64,000 nucleotides of DNA from Filosporella fistucella (Eukaryota > Ascomycota > Leotiomycetes > Helotiales): assembly GCA_030077755.1 (NCBI GenBank), contig JAQJZZ010000014.1, forward strand, positions 434,001-498,000, in the 5' to 3' direction. Both the position numbers and the translations under genes were made by a program. The notes beneath the pieces were generated by a model. The model searched no databases, was not told the DNA's origin, and saw only the letters and a program-made list of their open reading frames with translations. This document shows positions 9,896 through 21,059 of the stretch, in pieces. Each line of letters starts with the position of its first letter. Position 1 is the stretch's first letter.

Positions 9896-12199
9896 ATGAA
9901 CCAGTACGAAATGGGTTTACAAGATTTTTTCACATGGCGGTCTCAGACCGTAGCAACTACCTCTACCCCTCTACCATGCGGGGAAGATGAAGAGATGCAA
10001 GCAGATGAACCACCGGATTCTCGTCGAAATGAATTCTGCAAATTGCAAAATCCACGACCCCAAAACGACCGGAAGGTGTCGCTGCTTACGAAGGCATTTC
10101 ACGAAACCGAAATTTCTAAACCCGAAATACAACTTGCAACAGATCTGACTCGTAGACGCTCTATGATGAGCAACGCGAGTCTTGCTTCTGCTTCGACTGC
10201 CGAATTGACCAGCGATGGTGGTCTTACAAGCCCGGCACGTACGAATACTCCTAGCCCTCCATTACCAAGAAACTATACCCCTTTCGCTCCATATTCATTC
10301 GCAACAAAACCAGATCATCCACAAGCGCCTTTGATGGCCAAGACTGGTTCTACGCAATCCTCCGAAATACTCGCCGTATCACCCAAGGACGCACCAGCGG
10401 AAGCACCCCCAAAGAAGCGCTGTATTACATTTATGTGTGATGGAAAGAAGGGAATGGTCACAAAACCCAAGCCAGCAACTCCCGCTGTACAGGAGAAATC
10501 CTCTACAACGGCAAACTCAGAAGCGCCCCAACCGCGAAAATGTACAATCAAGTTTGCTTGCCCAGCACCGAAGACGGAGAAGCCAATCACATCTGAGAAT
10601 ACTCAAAATACCCCGGCAACTAAGCCCGCTGAACCCCAGCGACGTGTTACCACTCGATCACCTTCAATACCTAGAAAGTCGCCAAAACCCACTTTACCCG
10701 CTACTCGCTCTCACCGGGACTCCACTTCTACCGTTAGACGAGCATCACAAAGCCCAGTGGCATTCAGAGCCAAGCCAAAGTACATCATAGCCGATGAAAA
10801 GACAATTAACCAGTCTGAAGCCACCCGCTTCCATGAGTTCGCCAGTGAGACCATCGAAGAGGATGATTGGATTCTGAAGGAGACCGAAGTATTCAAGTCG
10901 AAGTTGACCATCAGTGATACTTTGAAGAAGGAGAATGCTATCCGTCAACTTGGTAATGAAGCTGAGGCCGAGGCTTTGGAAGATGAGGAGATTGAGGATG
11001 CAGATGGCAACGACTCTGATGATGAGATCGACTTTGATGATGAAGAGGAGGAAGAAGAAGAGGGAGACTCCGTTTTTGGATCTGATGATGATGCTTCTGA
11101 CGGAAACGAGACGGACAATGAAGCTGGTTTCGCTGAATCTGATGATGAGACCGATGGTGAAGGGGATTTTTCATTTTGGACTCCTGGACGACGAGTACCA
11201 GGCCGGGACATTGCCGAGCCCACACCATATCGACCATCTGCCCACCGCACTGCTTCCACCTCATCAATTGATTCCCTCAATCACATGGAACCCACTGGAG
11301 AGAAACGTCTGAAGCGTCGACCAATCAAGATCCGTCCAGGAACACCAGACCTCCCTGATAGCACCGATTTCGTTTGTGGAACTTTGGATGAGGATCGCCC
11401 ACTTGAGAATGCGTATGTTTCCTGTATGGAGGCAAGAAAGAATGCCAAACATAAGCATACACCTCAAGATATCGACCCCAGTTTTCCCACCTCGGATCCT
11501 GAGGACGAAGAGGATGAGAATGATGACGTCCCAGGCACCATCGAGAGCGAAGATCAGGTCTGGCTTCATGGGAAATTTGAAGAATCTGATGACGAGCGCT
11601 ATGGTAGAAGACGATCCACTACGATGCGTCGCAAGTCACCCGCTCCTGGATTTTCTCCCCGAAGACTTCACTCACCGCCTCCACCCAAACAACGTCTCCA
11701 TTCACCTCCTCCAAAACACCGTCTTCGATCTCCACCACCTCGCAAGCTCTTCGGGCACTCCCCTAAGCGTATGCGGTCTCCTCCACCCGCACGGACCATC
11801 CGGTCACCACCTGCATCTCCATCAAGCACAACTCCAGCCATCGCTTTTGCACCTCTTGGGTCTCGCCCGGGGCTTACCCATACCAAGTCTCTTCCGCGTA
11901 CACCAAATGCATTTTGCCGCGCATACCACGCCTCTCGTTTGAAGGCAGCCAACGGAAATGCTTCAGATGCCGGCGATAACGACGCTCACATTCGTGGGGC
12001 GATCGATATCGTCAAGGGTCTGGAACAGAAGCGCCAGCGACGGAAGGAGAAATACAATCTCAAGCAGGGCAATCGCAAGAATAAGGGGCATTCGGAACGA
12101 AAACCACAACCCGGCAAGGGCGCTGAAAGAATGAGGGAATTAGGACTCCTCATGGCCGGCAAGACAGGCGCACATGATCCTTACATGTTGTCTGCTTAG
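9896..12199 (+). CDS. DUF3295 family fungal protein (AreA GATA-like N-domain/DUF3295 type)
   Basis: This is a single-exon gene of 767 codons. The N-terminal MGLQDFFTWRSQT segment resembles the short motif found at the start of proteins with the AreA-like N-terminal domain. After a Ser/Pro/Lys-rich middle, residues from about 295 contain KYIIADEKTINQSE, then an extremely acidic run (about 350-420), then the DUF3295 signatures DFSFWTPGR, GTPDLPDSTDFVCGTLDEDRPLE and DIDPSFPTSDPEDEED. A proline block at about 580-650 repeats SPPP/HSPPP units. The C-terminus is basic with KQGNRKNKG. Molecular role is not established; acidic plus basic low-complexity regions suggest a nuclear regulatory protein, which is inference. 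Confidence 0.9.
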   Translation: MNQYEMGLQDFFTWRSQTVATTSTPLPCGEDEEMQADEPPDSRRNEFCKLQNPRPQNDRKVSLLTKAFHETEISKPEIQLATDLTRRRSMMSNASLASASTAELTSDGGLTSPARTNTPSPPLPRNYTPFAPYSFATKPDHPQAPLMAKTGSTQSSEILAVSPKDAPAEAPPKKRCITFMCDGKKGMVTKPKPATPAVQEKSSTTANSEAPQPRKCTIKFACPAPKTEKPITSENTQNTPATKPAEPQRRVTTRSPSIPRKSPKPTLPATRSHRDSTSTVRRASQSPVAFRAKPKYIIADEKTINQSEATRFHEFASETIEEDDWILKETEVFKSKLTISDTLKKENAIRQLGNEAEAEALEDEEIEDADGNDSDDEIDFDDEEEEEEEGDSVFGSDDDASDGNETDNEAGFAESDDETDGEGDFSFWTPGRRVPGRDIAEPTPYRPSAHRTASTSSIDSLNHMEPTGEKRLKRRPIKIRPGTPDLPDSTDFVCGTLDEDRPLENAYVSCMEARKNAKHKHTPQDIDPSFPTSDPEDEEDENDDVPGTIESEDQVWLHGKFEESDDERYGRRRSTTMRRKSPAPGFSPRRLHSPPPPKQRLHSPPPKHRLRSPPPRKLFGHSPKRMRSPPPARTIRSPPASPSSTTPAIAFAPLGSRPGLTHTKSLPRTPNAFCRAYHASRLKAANGNASDAGDNDAHIRGAIDIVKGLEQKRQRRKEKYNLKQGNRKNKGHSERKPQPGKGAERMRELGLLMAGKTGAHDPYMLSA

Positions 12200-13405
12200 T
12201 CTCATCACTTCGCAGACACGGACGTTGAACCGTTTCACTATCTAGACTGTTTACTCGTCCCTTTCCTTTGTTAAAAATCATCATCATCAAGGACAACTTT
12301 CTCTTCTACTGTAAATACATTACCTTACTTACGACCATCATCACATCTTATACCCCATCCCACATCATTTTTGCACAAAGCAACAGGAATACCAAACTTG
12401 AGCAGCGCAGAACATTAAGAGAGAGGGGGTACACTTTGTACATATCAGATTTCCTTATGTCTCATGCTAGCGTCTGGATCTGAGCGATCTCATTTTTAAA
12501 GTCGCTTCATACCATTTGAGCTCATCATTATCATCATCATTGCTTGGCTTGCTCTTTGAGTCTTTGAATTTGCGTTGGTCAAGGGGCATTTGCATAGCGG
12601 GCTGCATATATGGGCGGTTTCTGTCTTCCATTATTGTGGATGAGGCATAGGATGGAAGGAAGGGAGATTGGGGGCCACTCGTTTGGCGTGGGAAATATGA
12701 TTAGTTTATTGTTGTGTTTGAATGAAGATTGTTCAACTATATTATTTGCAATCATGGATACATTCGATGTGATGTGATATGTGAGGTGTTTTCACCCCAT
12801 CTTACCTAGATTCTTCTTATTAGTTCTTTCCATCTAATCCTTTAATTCATCACATCTCTTCATATTCCTAAATCCGCTACATTCTCAAGCTAAGTAGGTA
12901 CTCATGAGTACTTCTCACGAGCCTCATCTTCACAATATCTTATTAAACCTTTCTTTTCCCCTTTATCTGATCAGAATTTTCCTCTCATATTTCTTATATC
13001 ATCTCATTTCTTAACGAGGATCCACCCTACCGTATCTTCCCGCCTCTGCCTCAATATAACTTTTCCACACATTCATTCACTCACAGCCACATAATCTCAT
13101 GAATAGTATTCAAGTATTCAAGGCTTCATCATTCATTCATATAAACTCTATACCTCACACACAGAGACAGATAGACGGAAAGAGTAATCCCGACTCCGCT
13201 CTATTCATCCGTTCCATATTTCATTCCGTCTGATTTCCGCTGTATTCCATCCAAACGCCAAATTCCATGTTCTCATCCAATCCCGGTTCTGGATTAAGCA
13301 GGTAAGGCAGTACAGGGTAGGGGTATTGTTTCCTTTTTCGTGAGGGAATATAGCTGGTGAGTATGCGGTGCTGATTGCTCGACAGTAAGTTGCTGTAATG
13401 ATAGG
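12200..13405. other. Convergent 3' intergenic region of 1.2 kb
   Basis: It lies between the stops of the DUF3295 gene (+) and the acidic protein gene (-). The sequence is AT-rich with ATC/CAT microsatellite-like bits near 12520. No convincing gene is present. Confidence 0.55.
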
Positions 13406-14622
13406 CTAGGCACTAACCGCCTCAGCCTGCGCAACGAGTCTTTCCCTCCATCCATTACACACCTCCTCAAAGCCGCCAACTACATCCCCACAAACGCCCG
13501 CACATTCCCTCCTGCCTAATCTCTCGCCCCAATTATGTCTCTTTAACCACCTTTCTCCTTCCTCCCTCTCCTCCTCTTCTTTCCGCATCTCAGCTACTAG
13601 TTCTCGGGCACTTCTTAATCGTCTTGTAGCTGTGGTAGTGGTTTGCCGAGACATGTGCAGTGTGTCTGAGAGATAGTTGAGGGTTTGGACTAGATCCGCG
13701 GTTAGGGCGTGTAGTTGGGTTAGGGAGTTGAAGGCGGCGGTCGTGGGACGGGGCATGCTTTCTGAGATGGTGAGGAGGAGGGGCATCAGGGAGTCGATGA
13801 ATTCTTCGTCTGGGGGGAGAGTGAGGGGTGAGAAGAGGGGGTAGGCTAGGGATTGTAAAAGTCGGGTTTGGTGGAGTAGGTGGGTTGAGAGCGCTGAGTG
13901 GGCCGTTATGAGTCTGCGAATTGTTAGCATATACTCTTCCATATAAGTAGGAAGGGGAATTACCTCGTTGCACCACCTTCAACGCCAGATTGTCCCCCTA
14001 AATCTTTCAGGCTTTCTATAACTCTCTTCACGACTCCATCTCTATCCGTGCCATTATTTTCTGTTCCTCTGCGTGCTAAACTCTCGATACTATCCATCCT
14101 AGCCACCAGACCAGGAGGCATACCGGGTGACTCCAGATCTGAATCCCCTCCATAATCGCTCCCATCATATTCGCTCTGTTGTCTCCTATGGCCTCTCCCC
14201 AGCATCAGACTCGGCGGCGTTAGGTTCGCAGATTTAGGTATAGATGGTTGTATAGGGGAACTCCCAACGTCAACACCACTATCCCTCTGTGGCTCAATAC
14301 TCTCCCCAAACTCCTGAAAATTCATATCCGGCTCCTCATACTCCTCGTCCTCATCTTCTCCCTCTTCCCACGCATCAGCCAGCTCATCTGCCAGATTTCC
14401 TAACCCGTTTGAAGCCGCTGCTGGTCCACCACTGCCGAATACGTCTGCGTTGATGGAGTCGGAGCGGGTAAGATTATGTCTAGGTGTCGTAGGGCTGTGG
14501 AGAGAAGCTTTCGAATTACGGCGGGGAGAGGAATTTGTGTAGGAGAGGGGTGTCGCAAATGTGAGGTCGATTCCAGAAGGATTTCTGCTATGAGATTTCG
14601 GAGTCCTGGGTGAGGAAGGCAT
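13406..14622 (-). CDS. Uncharacterised two-exon fungal protein, acidic N-half and helical C-half
   Basis: Exon 1 is 14622-13964 and exon 2 is 13913-13406; the 49-nt intron has GTAATT donor, a TGCTAAC branch site and a GCAG acceptor. Joined, the protein has about 388 residues. The first half is Ser-rich with an acidic patch (EEGEDEDEEYEEP) and possible phospho-sites in SP/TP and RRNS contexts. The second half is predicted helical: LITAHSALSTHLLHQTRLL followed by a Leu-rich stretch and a charged RKEEEEREEGERWLKRHNW coiled segment. I do not recognise the family. The chosen stop is TAG at 13406; GTTAGT just before it resembles a donor, but no acceptor at a reasonable distance gives a good extension. 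Confidence 0.75.
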
Positions 14623-15314
14623 CGTTACTTCTGTGAAAGGCGACGCCGTAGATCCCGTATTACTATACTCCTTCTAACACAACCCCTTTGCTCGTGAAGA
14701 TCAGTTTCAAGCAGTAACTCCTGAAGATCGTAACGGCAAACTTCTTGATGGAAAGGCAAAAATACACGTTGGAAAGCGCGCCGCTGGAGAAGAGACGACG
14801 GATTTCGTTATTTTGGTCGTTGCGAGGGTCGACGTGGAGACGGCAGGGTTCAGTAATATTATTGCGTTGAAGGCATAGCAGAGGTGCTGGTCAATATCAA
14901 GTCGTGTATCTCGCGATTGGCGGTGGGTGACCCTGGCTCTGGAAGATTACCACAATGCGTTGTGACCAAAAGAATTTCTTCTGTCAAGCCTTAAATGTAG
15001 AAGCGAGGTTTGTGGGAGAGTTGAGGTTTATTTGAGGCGCCTTGATTCACTTTTTCAGGATTTTAGTACAGACTCGAGCGTTGCTTTGTTTATGTATCAG
15101 AGTTCGTGAAAGCTGGGGTGGAGCTTCCACGGCTCTTCAAGGAGTTCGGCTCTGGGTTTTTGATACCGTTCGTCTTTATCGCCTTTATCGAATAACGAGA
15201 TAAACTAAAATTTTGTACAACTCTCATATCGAACAAAATCCGCATTTCAGGAGTGCAGTAATATCTTGCACAGGGTTGTAGATCATACCTCCTGTCTCAC
15301 TGCCAAACGGCAAA
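14623..15314. promoter_or_regulatory. Divergent promoter region
   Basis: This 692-bp spacer separates the divergent starts of the acidic/helical protein (-) and the NatB subunit (+). It presumably contains both promoters. I see no clear TATA or named operator that I would rely on. Confidence 0.5.
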
Positions 15315-15942
15315 ATGACGTCCATACGACCATTCCAGGCGATGGACGTCTTCAAATTCAACTCGACGAATCTCGACCCTCTGACAGAAACATATGACTT
15401 GAATTTCTACTTCTCCTACCTAGCAACTTGGCCGCATTTGTTTCATGTCGCTGAGGGGCCAGATGGCACTATTGATGGATACAGTAAATACCCCTCCATG
15501 CGCTGGAGAAATGCCCGTGCTAACCAAATAAATAGTCATGGGAAAGCTGGAGTCATCTCCGGACTGGATGAAGCACTCGGAGCATTACCTCCCCTTCCAC
15601 GCCCATATTACCGCCCTTACAGTCGCGCCTCATGCCCGACGTCTCGGTCTCGCCCGCACTCTCTCCCACAGTCTAGAAACATCTGGCGACGAGTACGATG
15701 CCTGGTTCGTTGACCTCTTCGTGCGCAAAAGCAATAAGACGGCCCAAAAACTGTACAATGGGATGGGTTATTCGGTATTCAGAGTAGTAGAGGAGTATTA
15801 CAGCGATGATCTGGCGGACCCGACAAGTAAGACTGGTGAGGATGCGTGGGATATGCGGAAGCCTTTGAAGAGGGATAAGAAGAAGCAACATGTGAGGGAT
15901 GATGGGGAGAAGCATATTGTGCAAGCGGAGGATGTGTGGTGA
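15315..15942 (+). CDS. NAT3: N-terminal acetyltransferase B catalytic subunit (Naa20)
   Basis: NatB acetylates the N-terminal Met of proteins starting Met-Asp/Glu/Asn/Gln, acting on ribosomes together with Naa25/Mdm20. Exons are 15315-15483 and 15536-15942 with a 52-nt intron (GTAAAT, GTGCTAACC branch, ATAG), giving 191 residues. The N-terminus MTSIRPFQAMDVFKFNSTNLD with the YDLNFYFSYLATWPHLFHVAE continuation is characteristic of Naa20. The GNAT acetyl-CoA binding loop appears as ARRLGLA, followed by the family KSNKTAQKLYNGMGYSVF segment. The C-terminal tail is Lys/Asp-rich (KRDKKKQH). Length agrees with fungal orthologues. Confidence 0.95.
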
Positions 15943-17617
15943 AGTATGAGGCGGCAAGCATTTGCTGAACCTGCTATACACATCGCGTGGGAGTGTGGAT
16001 ACCATACTTGCACTGTGCATGTTTATGCTACCAACAGCATGGTGGCATATTTGACATCAAGGATATGTCTCTAATTAACGAAATCCTCTTTCCACAAATG
16101 CGGACAGCCATGTTGTCTAGCAAGATTAGTTTCTATCTCACCATCTGGCAAACAGGAGAGCCACAGCACAGCTGAGAACCAAGAAGCTAGTTGTCAAGAT
16201 GGGCCCAAAGTCAGATACAAACTTGCTATCCATCGATCCAGAATGATCTTGCCATCTCGGAATCCAATCAAGATCTCAAAACTTGCACTGTTTTAAGAAT
16301 AATTGGCTTTGCCATGTAGTTACGGTGATTTTACTTTTTCATGCTTCAGATCACATGTGCCTTTCAAGTGATATACACAGATGTTAGCCTTTGTTGTGTT
16401 CCAATTTATCTTCTGCATTCTCATCAGACGCAAGGGAAGCATCCCAAAACCTCCTTTGTGTTCATTGATTTCATTTCCAGAGAACCTTGCTGCTCCACGA
16501 ATGACCCGGCCAAATCTTCTGGCAATGCTGGCTATACAAGCTTTGATGCCTTGCATTCAGCTTGAGTAACCTGGACGTTGTTCAATATTGCTCAGAGCAC
16601 AGTGAAATCAAATTACCGTGTCCATAAGATGTGGCTTAGTTATAATGGGGTACATATACACGTCCTTTCGAAGAGAGGCCTCAGTCAAGTGGATTATGCC
16701 TACTTTCAGAGAAAGCCTAGGATTTGGCAAAAGCACGAAGCCACTGCTTTACCCAGGCATGCCATAGAAACAATGCAGATTCAAAGTTTTAAGCGGAGTG
16801 GTACCTTACCAATACCGTGTGTTTGGTTTTACAAAAGCACCTCATGATGGACTGCGGTTCCGATGTGTTGGGCTCGCAGGTCATGCCACTATGAAGTCAC
16901 GTTGACGTACACGAAGCATTGTCCGTGACGGCACTCCTAACACCGAGTACAAGGCTGAACCGAGGCGCACAAGCAATAATGATTTCTCAAGCTGCATTCG
17001 TTTGCGATGCTAGCAGAACGCCGGGATTTCTGCTCTCTGAATAGAAATTCAATTACACAACCCTTCGCATCAAGACTATGGATTGTTACGTCCTTCCAAC
17101 CAAGTGCCTTCCGCATTTGAATCCTAGGTAGAGGTTGGCGATTAAGTCGAGAATTGACACTGCTCCTTCTAGCGACAGGGTCCGGATCGTGCCGAAGAGG
17201 TGATTTTAGGGTTTGGATGCCGCATTTGGCTGAGTGAGACATTGAATTGAGCGCCTCCAAAATCCAACCCTCAAATCACAGGCCTTACAAATCGCCAGCA
17301 ACCTCAAATCGTTCTGCGAGTCTTTCTCTCACGGGTAGCTGTCAACTCATTTTTGAGGTCTTTCATACCATCGTGGAAACACTTTCTTCTCGGTAACGTC
17401 CAGCTGATCGCGAGGAGCAAGTTCCTTAGCTGGCTCTGCGTACAGCACTTACCATCAAGATGGCAGGACGACTTTTGAACTTCACAGCAGATGCATGCCT
17501 GTCGTATGGTCTGATAAGGCGCAATGAACAGCAACATTCTTGGACTATAAATCCTCATGCTTGATCCTAAGGAATGCTTCTACCAAGAATTGTTGAAACC
17601 GCAAAACCCAAATCAAT
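15943..17617. other. Intergenic region of about 1.7 kb
   Basis: I see only short overlapping frames without splice support or recognisable motifs. The last few hundred bases presumably hold the promoter of the membrane protein gene at 17618. Confidence 0.5.
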
Positions 17618-19312
17618 ATGAACAGCAATATACCATACCATCCGGAGAAAGCTCCGCTCTACAATGTCGCTCCTCAATCACCTAGCTACTATGTCTGGAA
17701 ACCAGGGTTCTTCCGTCGTGCCCCTTATCCAGCACTCTTTGCCCTCCTCATCGCTATTGCTTGCGCAGTCGCATCTGCAGCCATCCTCGTTATCTCAGAC
17801 GAGAAACCAGCTACCTGGCCGGTTCAGCCTTCTGTTCTACTCGGCTTCTTGGCCTCATTCTCAGCTGCAATGCTTGTGATGGCACTCTCTCAGGGTGTCA
17901 CCATAACATGGTGGCGCGCGGCTTTGGATCCTCGAGGCACTACGCTCGCAAGACTGCATTATATCTGGAATTATGGTGGAGGAGGTGGTGCTTCTGCTGC
18001 TTGGTTTTCGGGAAAACATGTCAATAAGGTTGCTGTTGCTTCAGTCATGACGGCAATCGCTGGCATCACCTACAGCCCTTTGCTACAACGAGCATCACAT
18101 GCTTCAACAAAATTGCTTTCTGACGAAGTCCATCTAAAACTTGATGTTCTTCCAGCCCTTCCAACAAATTACACAGGAAAAGTCACTGGCCCAGGTACCT
18201 CCGCTAGCGTTACCTTTCAGTTCGGGGAGGTTGTCCAGAAATGGTGGTCCGATATACCATCGCTCACTCACTACGGAGAACCATACTTTTGCTCCGGCAA
18301 TTGTAGCGGCAATGTGCAGTCTGAAGGCTTAGAGTGGAATTGTACTGAGACAGAGACTACGGTCAATCTCGAGGAAGAAGCCAAGACGAAATATGGTCTG
18401 GTGGGGTTTCAAGTTCGCTTCTCACGTTACGACGACGACAATTCTGTGCCAAACTTATATATGAGAATCATCCACCTCAATTCGACTGACGCAAATTGCA
18501 TGGGAAATGTGATCACAAAAAGATGCAGTATCCGTTCTGGTACCATTAGTCATCCAGTTTTGATAAGGGGAAGGGAGGTAACAACCGACTTCAACGGAAC
18601 ATCGTCCAGCTTTAAACCACACACCTCAACAGGTGATCTGTCGACCGCAAGTATAAACTCCGAATCGGGACCATTAGCAGCATTGCAGTGGGTTGGAGCA
18701 GAGTACTTCTCCGCCTCCGACAACATTACCTATGACAATGAGACTGGCATTTACTCGGATACTCCTGATGGTATTATTGCGCTGCAATGGTTCGACTATG
18801 AGTACAGATATCGACAAGGCAGAAAAGCTGCATGCGATGCATTTCGTTGGTACGATCCATCAATTGGAATATTGGATGAAATGAGAGACATACTGTTCCG
18901 TGCCTCCCTTGATGCAGCGCCGTACAATGATTTTCAGGAATTTACAGCTAAGCGCACAGCCATAGATATTGTGTATTCTTCTGCCTACAAATATCTTGGC
19001 ATCGCTTCAGCCATTCTACTCTTCGCCATCCTTGCGGTCTCATGGACACTGTACGGTTGGTGGCAGCTGGGTCGCAGCATGTCACTCAGTCCGCTCGAGG
19101 TCGCAAAAGCTTTTGGGGCACCTATATTCGATCGTTCATCCTTGCCTGCTGAAGCGAGAGGCTTGGTCAAGAAGGTTGGGGATCAGAAGCTCAAATATGG
19201 AGAGATCGGTCATGTAGAGCAGGATGGGGTACATCCTGTTTTGTTGTTTGGGCAGGTGGGATCGCCACAGGAGCCGGTTAGTCCGAGATTGCCGGAGTAT
19301 GTTAATGCTTGA
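17618..19312 (+). CDS. Four-TM fungal membrane glycoprotein of unknown function
   Basis: An uninterrupted frame of 564 codons starts at ATG 17618. Hydrophobic segments are visible at about residues 37-58 (ALFALLIAIACAVASAAIL), 72-94 (LLGFLASFSAAMLVMAL), 133-152 and 452-474 (GIASAILLFAILAVSW). The large loop between the third and fourth segments has many N-glycosylation sequons (NYTG, NCSG, NCTE, NSTD, NGTS, NITY, NETG) and several Cys, so it probably faces the cell exterior or secretory lumen. A WWRAALDPRGTTLARLHYIW segment follows TM2. This architecture is common in ascomycete gene families of unknown function. No transporter or enzyme motif is evident. No intron is needed. Confidence 0.8.
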   Translation: MNSNIPYHPEKAPLYNVAPQSPSYYVWKPGFFRRAPYPALFALLIAIACAVASAAILVISDEKPATWPVQPSVLLGFLASFSAAMLVMALSQGVTITWWRAALDPRGTTLARLHYIWNYGGGGGASAAWFSGKHVNKVAVASVMTAIAGITYSPLLQRASHASTKLLSDEVHLKLDVLPALPTNYTGKVTGPGTSASVTFQFGEVVQKWWSDIPSLTHYGEPYFCSGNCSGNVQSEGLEWNCTETETTVNLEEEAKTKYGLVGFQVRFSRYDDDNSVPNLYMRIIHLNSTDANCMGNVITKRCSIRSGTISHPVLIRGREVTTDFNGTSSSFKPHTSTGDLSTASINSESGPLAALQWVGAEYFSASDNITYDNETGIYSDTPDGIIALQWFDYEYRYRQGRKAACDAFRWYDPSIGILDEMRDILFRASLDAAPYNDFQEFTAKRTAIDIVYSSAYKYLGIASAILLFAILAVSWTLYGWWQLGRSMSLSPLEVAKAFGAPIFDRSSLPAEARGLVKKVGDQKLKYGEIGHVEQDGVHPVLLFGQVGSPQEPVSPRLPEYVNA

Positions 19313-20299
19313 TCATTCGGGGAGGCTGTGGTGTGATAAAGACGATTTGATGCTGATTTTCTATGTGCTGTGTTTAATTGCGTTGGTTACTTGATTTATG
19401 TTGGTCGGCGAAGGAGTAATGATTGTGTTGGCCGGAAAATATTGATACCCTCTCTCTACTTATCATCTAGTAATTGATAGTTTTGATGCCACTCTTGTCA
19501 CCTTTGCTCTTGTGTGTGTACTTGCTTCCCATAATTGTCCGGCTTTTCGAGTGTCTTAATTGCCTGTGCTGTCGTCGTCAAATTAGATGAAGTGAGATGC
19601 CACTCTAATAGAGATTCTACGTAACTGTTATCAATAAGTGATACTCGGCATCGATGATGTGCGGTCTTGAAGTGAGTATGGGAGTGAAGGTAAGGTAAGT
19701 GACTCCGTTAAACAGTGGTGATGATCAAGTGAGGTTCCCCATGACCACAGCTCTGTACCAATCATACCTTGGAGCTCCCAGAATATCATACCTTCAAGTA
19801 CTTTTCCGCCCCTTGGAGCACAGTAGAAAACGTGCGAAACAAAAGCCAACATTTAAAGCAGCAATTCGTAGAGCGTAACGTGACGTCCAGCCCCTTGACT
19901 CCTAATAGTGGTGTTCTACCGCTGTCAAAGCAGCCGTGTATGGCTCTCCTACAAGTAATTTCCTCACTTTTACTGCCATTAAACCACTGAGTAAGTTCAC
20001 GTACGAGGTTTCGAGAACTAGCGGCTCATAGGTACCTTAGTTATGGACATATAAGCCTGCGGTGGTCCATTGATTCTTCCCCCTTTCGTTGAAATTCAGC
20101 TACGCTTAAATCGCGCTTGCCCTTCACGTTCATCGCGAGGGCAACCTCGGCTTTGAATATGAATTCCAGTCTGGCGCGACAATATCTCCTTTGATACGCA
20201 TCTAACGACAATCCTTCATGTTTTGTCGCCAACAAGGCGCTGCACCAACCCTTCGCAGCACGTATTGCACACGAAGGCCAATACCAATCGACGACAACG
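19313..20299. other. Intergenic region of about 1 kb
   Basis: It covers the 3' side of the membrane glycoprotein gene and the upstream side of the decayed gene at 20.3 kb. No frame is convincing. Confidence 0.5.
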
Positions 20300-21019
20300 A
20301 TGGCTTCAGTATCACAGCCACTGCCTGCAAGTGGAGAGGCACCTGGGCCACCCAGCTATAGTACCTCTGAAGCTTCGGCCTCCACAGCAGCAAGGGTATG
20401 GCCATTGGAAAGTCGTCCTGGAAACGGCGCTGGTCTGTGAATTTCTGAGATCTCAACCAAGTTTTCGTCACTAATCATTATTGATAGGGAGATATTCAAT
20501 TTGAAGTACTGAGAGAATGAAGCGCCGAAAGATAGCCGTACCTCTGCCCGTATCTGACCTCAAAATATGGCTAGTCAGCATCCCTCTCAAGCTCCCAGAA
20601 GATTTTCGACCACTGCCCCGTTCCGTCCCAACCAATATTGATTTCTCAGGGCCCAAAGTCTGGACAATGAAAGGTATGTGTATGGCTCTTAAATCTTTAC
20701 GATAAATAGGGATCTGGCTAAAGAAATTCAACAGCTAATTACGCGAAACTTTGTCTTTACAGGCAAGACAAGAGATTCACCACCAGTTTTCGACTTCTTT
20801 CCTAAGTTCCACATATGGCGGGAGGTCTAATTTTTGACTCCAACTTCCGAGTCTGGAGTACTACCACTATACCCAGAAGATCCAACCCTGCAATCGTTCG
20901 AGAAAATTGGTCCTGGATCTGCATCAAGCCAGCCTCCTGGAGCTGTGCTTACCCGATTGAACGGCCGTATTGAGAGGCAATTGATTCGAGATTTCAGCAA
21001 GTTTGTTATTAAGCGCTGA
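20300..21019 (+). pseudogene. Decayed unidentified gene (frameshift and nonsense codon)
   Basis: A gene-like series of segments runs on the plus strand. It begins with ATG at 20300, 32 codons rich in Ser/Pro, and a plausible intron 20396-20487 (GTATGG...GATAG). The next segment reads GDIQFEVLRE then TGA at 20518; a one-base shift leads straight into a good frame starting MKRRKIAVPLP at 20517. A second intron runs from a GTATGTG donor at about 20673 to CTTTACAG at 20761. The following frame reads PPVFDFFPKFHIWREV then TAA near 20828, yet continues in the same frame as FLTPTSESGVLPLYPEDPT to a stop at 21017-21019. Two disabling lesions in otherwise protein-like sequence suggest a pseudogene. 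I do not recognise the parent family. Sequencing error or unusual splicing are alternatives. Confidence 0.5.
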
Positions 21020-21059
21020 TACCGGAATATATCGACAATCAAACGGCCCATCGAGCACA

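Noticed and set aside
13294..13405. Possible extra C-terminal exon of the acidic/helical gene
   Set aside because: The only intron that would add it is about 25 nt, too short to be spliced.
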